A stretch of 64,000 bases of DNA, from contig NZ_BDIR01000005.1 in assembly GCF_001895145.1 (NCBI RefSeq), forward strand, positions 1-64,000, in the 5' to 3' direction. Below the pieces are notes generated by a model. The model ran no database searches and was not told the origin of the DNA. It saw nothing but the letters and a program-made list of their open reading frames with translations. Made by a program: the position numbers and the translations under genes. This document shows, in pieces, positions 62,716 through 64,000 of this stretch. This stretch comes from Arcobacter sp. LA11 (GTDB lineage Bacteria > Campylobacterota > Campylobacteria > Campylobacterales > Arcobacteraceae). Position 1 is the stretch's first letter. Each line of letters begins with the position of its first letter.

Positions 62716-63663
62716 TTAATACATTACTTTAATTTCTAAATCCCCTTTTTCATTCATATCAAATACTATTCCCATTTGATTAAAGAAAGCATCAATGTAA
62801 AATGCTAAATCTTGATAGATTGATAAATTTATAAAACCATCTGGATAAATCTCTTTCATAGAATAAAATTCATATTGCATTGCTTCCCATATATCTTTAA
62901 AATATGAACACTCTAAATTATAATCTGAGTCATAATCTAATTCTTCTAAAGTCATGTTAAATCCATGTAAATAGCCTTGTAAATAAGCGGCTGTTTTTAA
63001 AAGAGATTTTATATCTTCTATTGAAGAAAATAGCAAATCATCTCTTTTTTTATTTATTTTAAAAGCTAAAAGCTGAGTTTTTATATTTTGACTTGCACTA
63101 TTTATTTTTTTTATTAAGTTCTTTGCCATAATTTTAGGGAATTGAGTTTCTAATGCACTATTTGATGATATGTAGTTTGCTATATATTCACTCCAACACT
63201 CTTCTGCAATTGGAAATAAAATTGAACTTTTTCCTTTATACTTAGTTGTTTTCATTAAATCTTTAAATATATCAATTTTTTTATTGTTATCATGAATATG
63301 CGCAAGTTCATGGTGAATTATATGAAAAGCATCTTTATAGCTTTGTTTTTCATGACTAGTGAGAATATTTGTAATAAAAGAGGTTTTTATAACTAATACT
63401 AATTCAAAATCATCTTTTTTTGGTATTGTTAAAACTACTGCATAAGTGTCTTGATTTGCTCTATATCTATTTTTAAAAGATGTTTGATTTGCACTTGTTA
63501 AACTTTCAACATCTCTTTCAAAATTAGAGGTAATGACAATTTTTTCTAATCTTCTAAAATCTAAAGAAGAAAAATTATCTACTATATCTTTTAAAGCACT
63601 CACAACTTCTAAAGATACTTTTTCTGTTAACCCATTAATTTTTATATTTATATCTTTTAGCAT
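62716..63663 (-). CDS. HELAH zinc metallopeptidase-like protein, unknown family
   Basis: The 315-residue protein contains 'HHELAHIHD' (HExxH at 118-122 from the chosen start) followed about 35 residues later by 'EECWSEYIANYIS', which can supply the third, glutamate, ligand of gluzincins. There is no signal peptide or membrane helix, so it acts in the cytoplasm or is exported otherwise. The ATG at 63663 is chosen because GAGGTGAT, an excellent ribosome site, lies just before it; a GTG at 63672 sits inside that site. I do not recognise a named family. It is divergent from the secreted-protein gene at 63807. Confidence 0.65.
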   Translation of the reverse strand: MLKDINIKINGLTEKVSLEVVSALKDIVDNFSSLDFRRLEKIVITSNFERDVESLTSANQTSFKNRYRANQDTYAVVLTIPKKDDFELVLVIKTSFITNILTSHEKQSYKDAFHIIHHELAHIHDNNKKIDIFKDLMKTTKYKGKSSILFPIAEECWSEYIANYISSNSALETQFPKIMAKNLIKKINSASQNIKTQLLAFKINKKRDDLLFSSIEDIKSLLKTAAYLQGYLHGFNMTLEELDYDSDYNLECSYFKDIWEAMQYEFYSMKEIYPDGFINLSIYQDLAFYIDAFFNQMGIVFDMNEKGDLEIKVMY

Positions 63664-63806
63664 AACAATCACCTCTATATATTAATTATAGAAAAAAGAT
63701 ATATTATTTTATTGATTCTACAAAGCTATAATTTTTATTTAAGTTTTATCATATTTTATTATTATAATATTTATTTATATTAAATTTTATACTTAGGAGA
63801 GTAAAT

Positions 63807-64000
63807 ATGAAGATTAAGTTATTAAAAATTCTTTTAATATTAGGACTTATTTCAACTGCAAATTATGCAAATGATTTAAACTTAAGAGGAGATGGTGTCT
63901 CAATTGAAAAAGATGATTCAAAGTTTATAATAAAAAGAATGCATGACGAAGAATGTCGTAAAATCAATGGTGCTGATCCTAAAAATATTTGGTCAGGTAA
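63807..64000 (+). CDS. Start of a secreted protein gene, 3' truncated by the window edge
   Basis: The frame is open from the ATG to the window end (64 complete codons). AGGAGA precedes the ATG. The N-terminus is a clear signal peptide ('KLLKILLILGLISTANYA', cleavage expected near residue 21) followed by a polar region with one cysteine ('MHDEECRKINGADPKNIW'). The visible part is too short to assign a family. It is divergent from the HELAH peptidase gene with 143 bases between them. Confidence 0.7.
   Translation, partial: MKIKLLKILLILGLISTANYANDLNLRGDGVSIEKDDSKFIIKRMHDEECRKINGADPKNIWSG

Overview
The window looks like a chromosomal segment of an Arcobacter-type member of the Campylobacterota. 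The DNA is very AT-rich. It carries family-typical genes (an ArsRS-like two-component pair, a SprA/CJM1_0395-type metallopeptidase, a liv transport operon, PutA without an N-terminal DNA-binding domain). Its hook/filament flagellar genes and chemotaxis genes suggest a motile cell. Genus assignment is inference from gene content and style. I see no rRNA, tRNA, CRISPR array, transposase or prophage.

Region 1 (1-9.7 kb) is accessory in character. It starts with the 3' part of a Sel1-repeat gene overlapping a DUF2235/Tle1-like lipase gene, a probable type VI secretion effector with its partner. A KAP-type NTPase fused to a formylglycine-enzyme-like (SUMF1) domain follows. Then comes a ParA-like ATPase, facing away from a four-gene envelope module: a single-pass membrane protein, a lipoprotein, an M23 endopeptidase and a coiled-coil membrane protein.

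Region 2 (9.8-14.9 kb, minus strand) is a compact chemotaxis operon, cheY-cheA-cheR-cheD-cheB, without cheW or receptors. CheA seems to lack a P2 domain and instead carries a disordered linker with four aromatic-acidic repeats.

Region 3 (15-26.4 kb, minus) is housekeeping: purD-RDD-lptD-phosphoribosyltransferase-pnp, then der-SulP-hemD, then hpf. A previously unlisted structured RNA between hemD and purD fits 6S RNA.

Region 4 (26.5-34.4 kb, minus) is a hook/filament operon: flgD, flgE, flgL, a small unknown gene, flgK, fliD and an EF-hand protein. Region 5 (34.5-42 kb, minus) holds an ArsRS-like system and ilvB-ilvH-lpxD-ftsK. Both ftsK and the sensor kinase extend past the first normal start codon and seem to begin at ATA or ACG.

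Region 6 (42.2-52.3 kb, mixed strands) holds a flagellin-like protein, a diguanylate cyclase-pssA-ppx operon, a second SulP carrier, a SprA-type metallopeptidase with a miniature rod-like protein and thioredoxin 2, a TtcA homologue, and small unknown genes. Region 7 (52.4-60.6 kb, minus) is amino-acid uptake and catabolism: livK-H-M-G-F followed by putA, each unit preceded by a structured untranslated region. Region 8 (60.7-64 kb) has a ribbon-helix-helix repressor with an unknown partner and a tandem operator, a second EamA exporter (again with an apparent ATA start), a HELAH metallopeptidase, and the beginning of a secreted protein gene.
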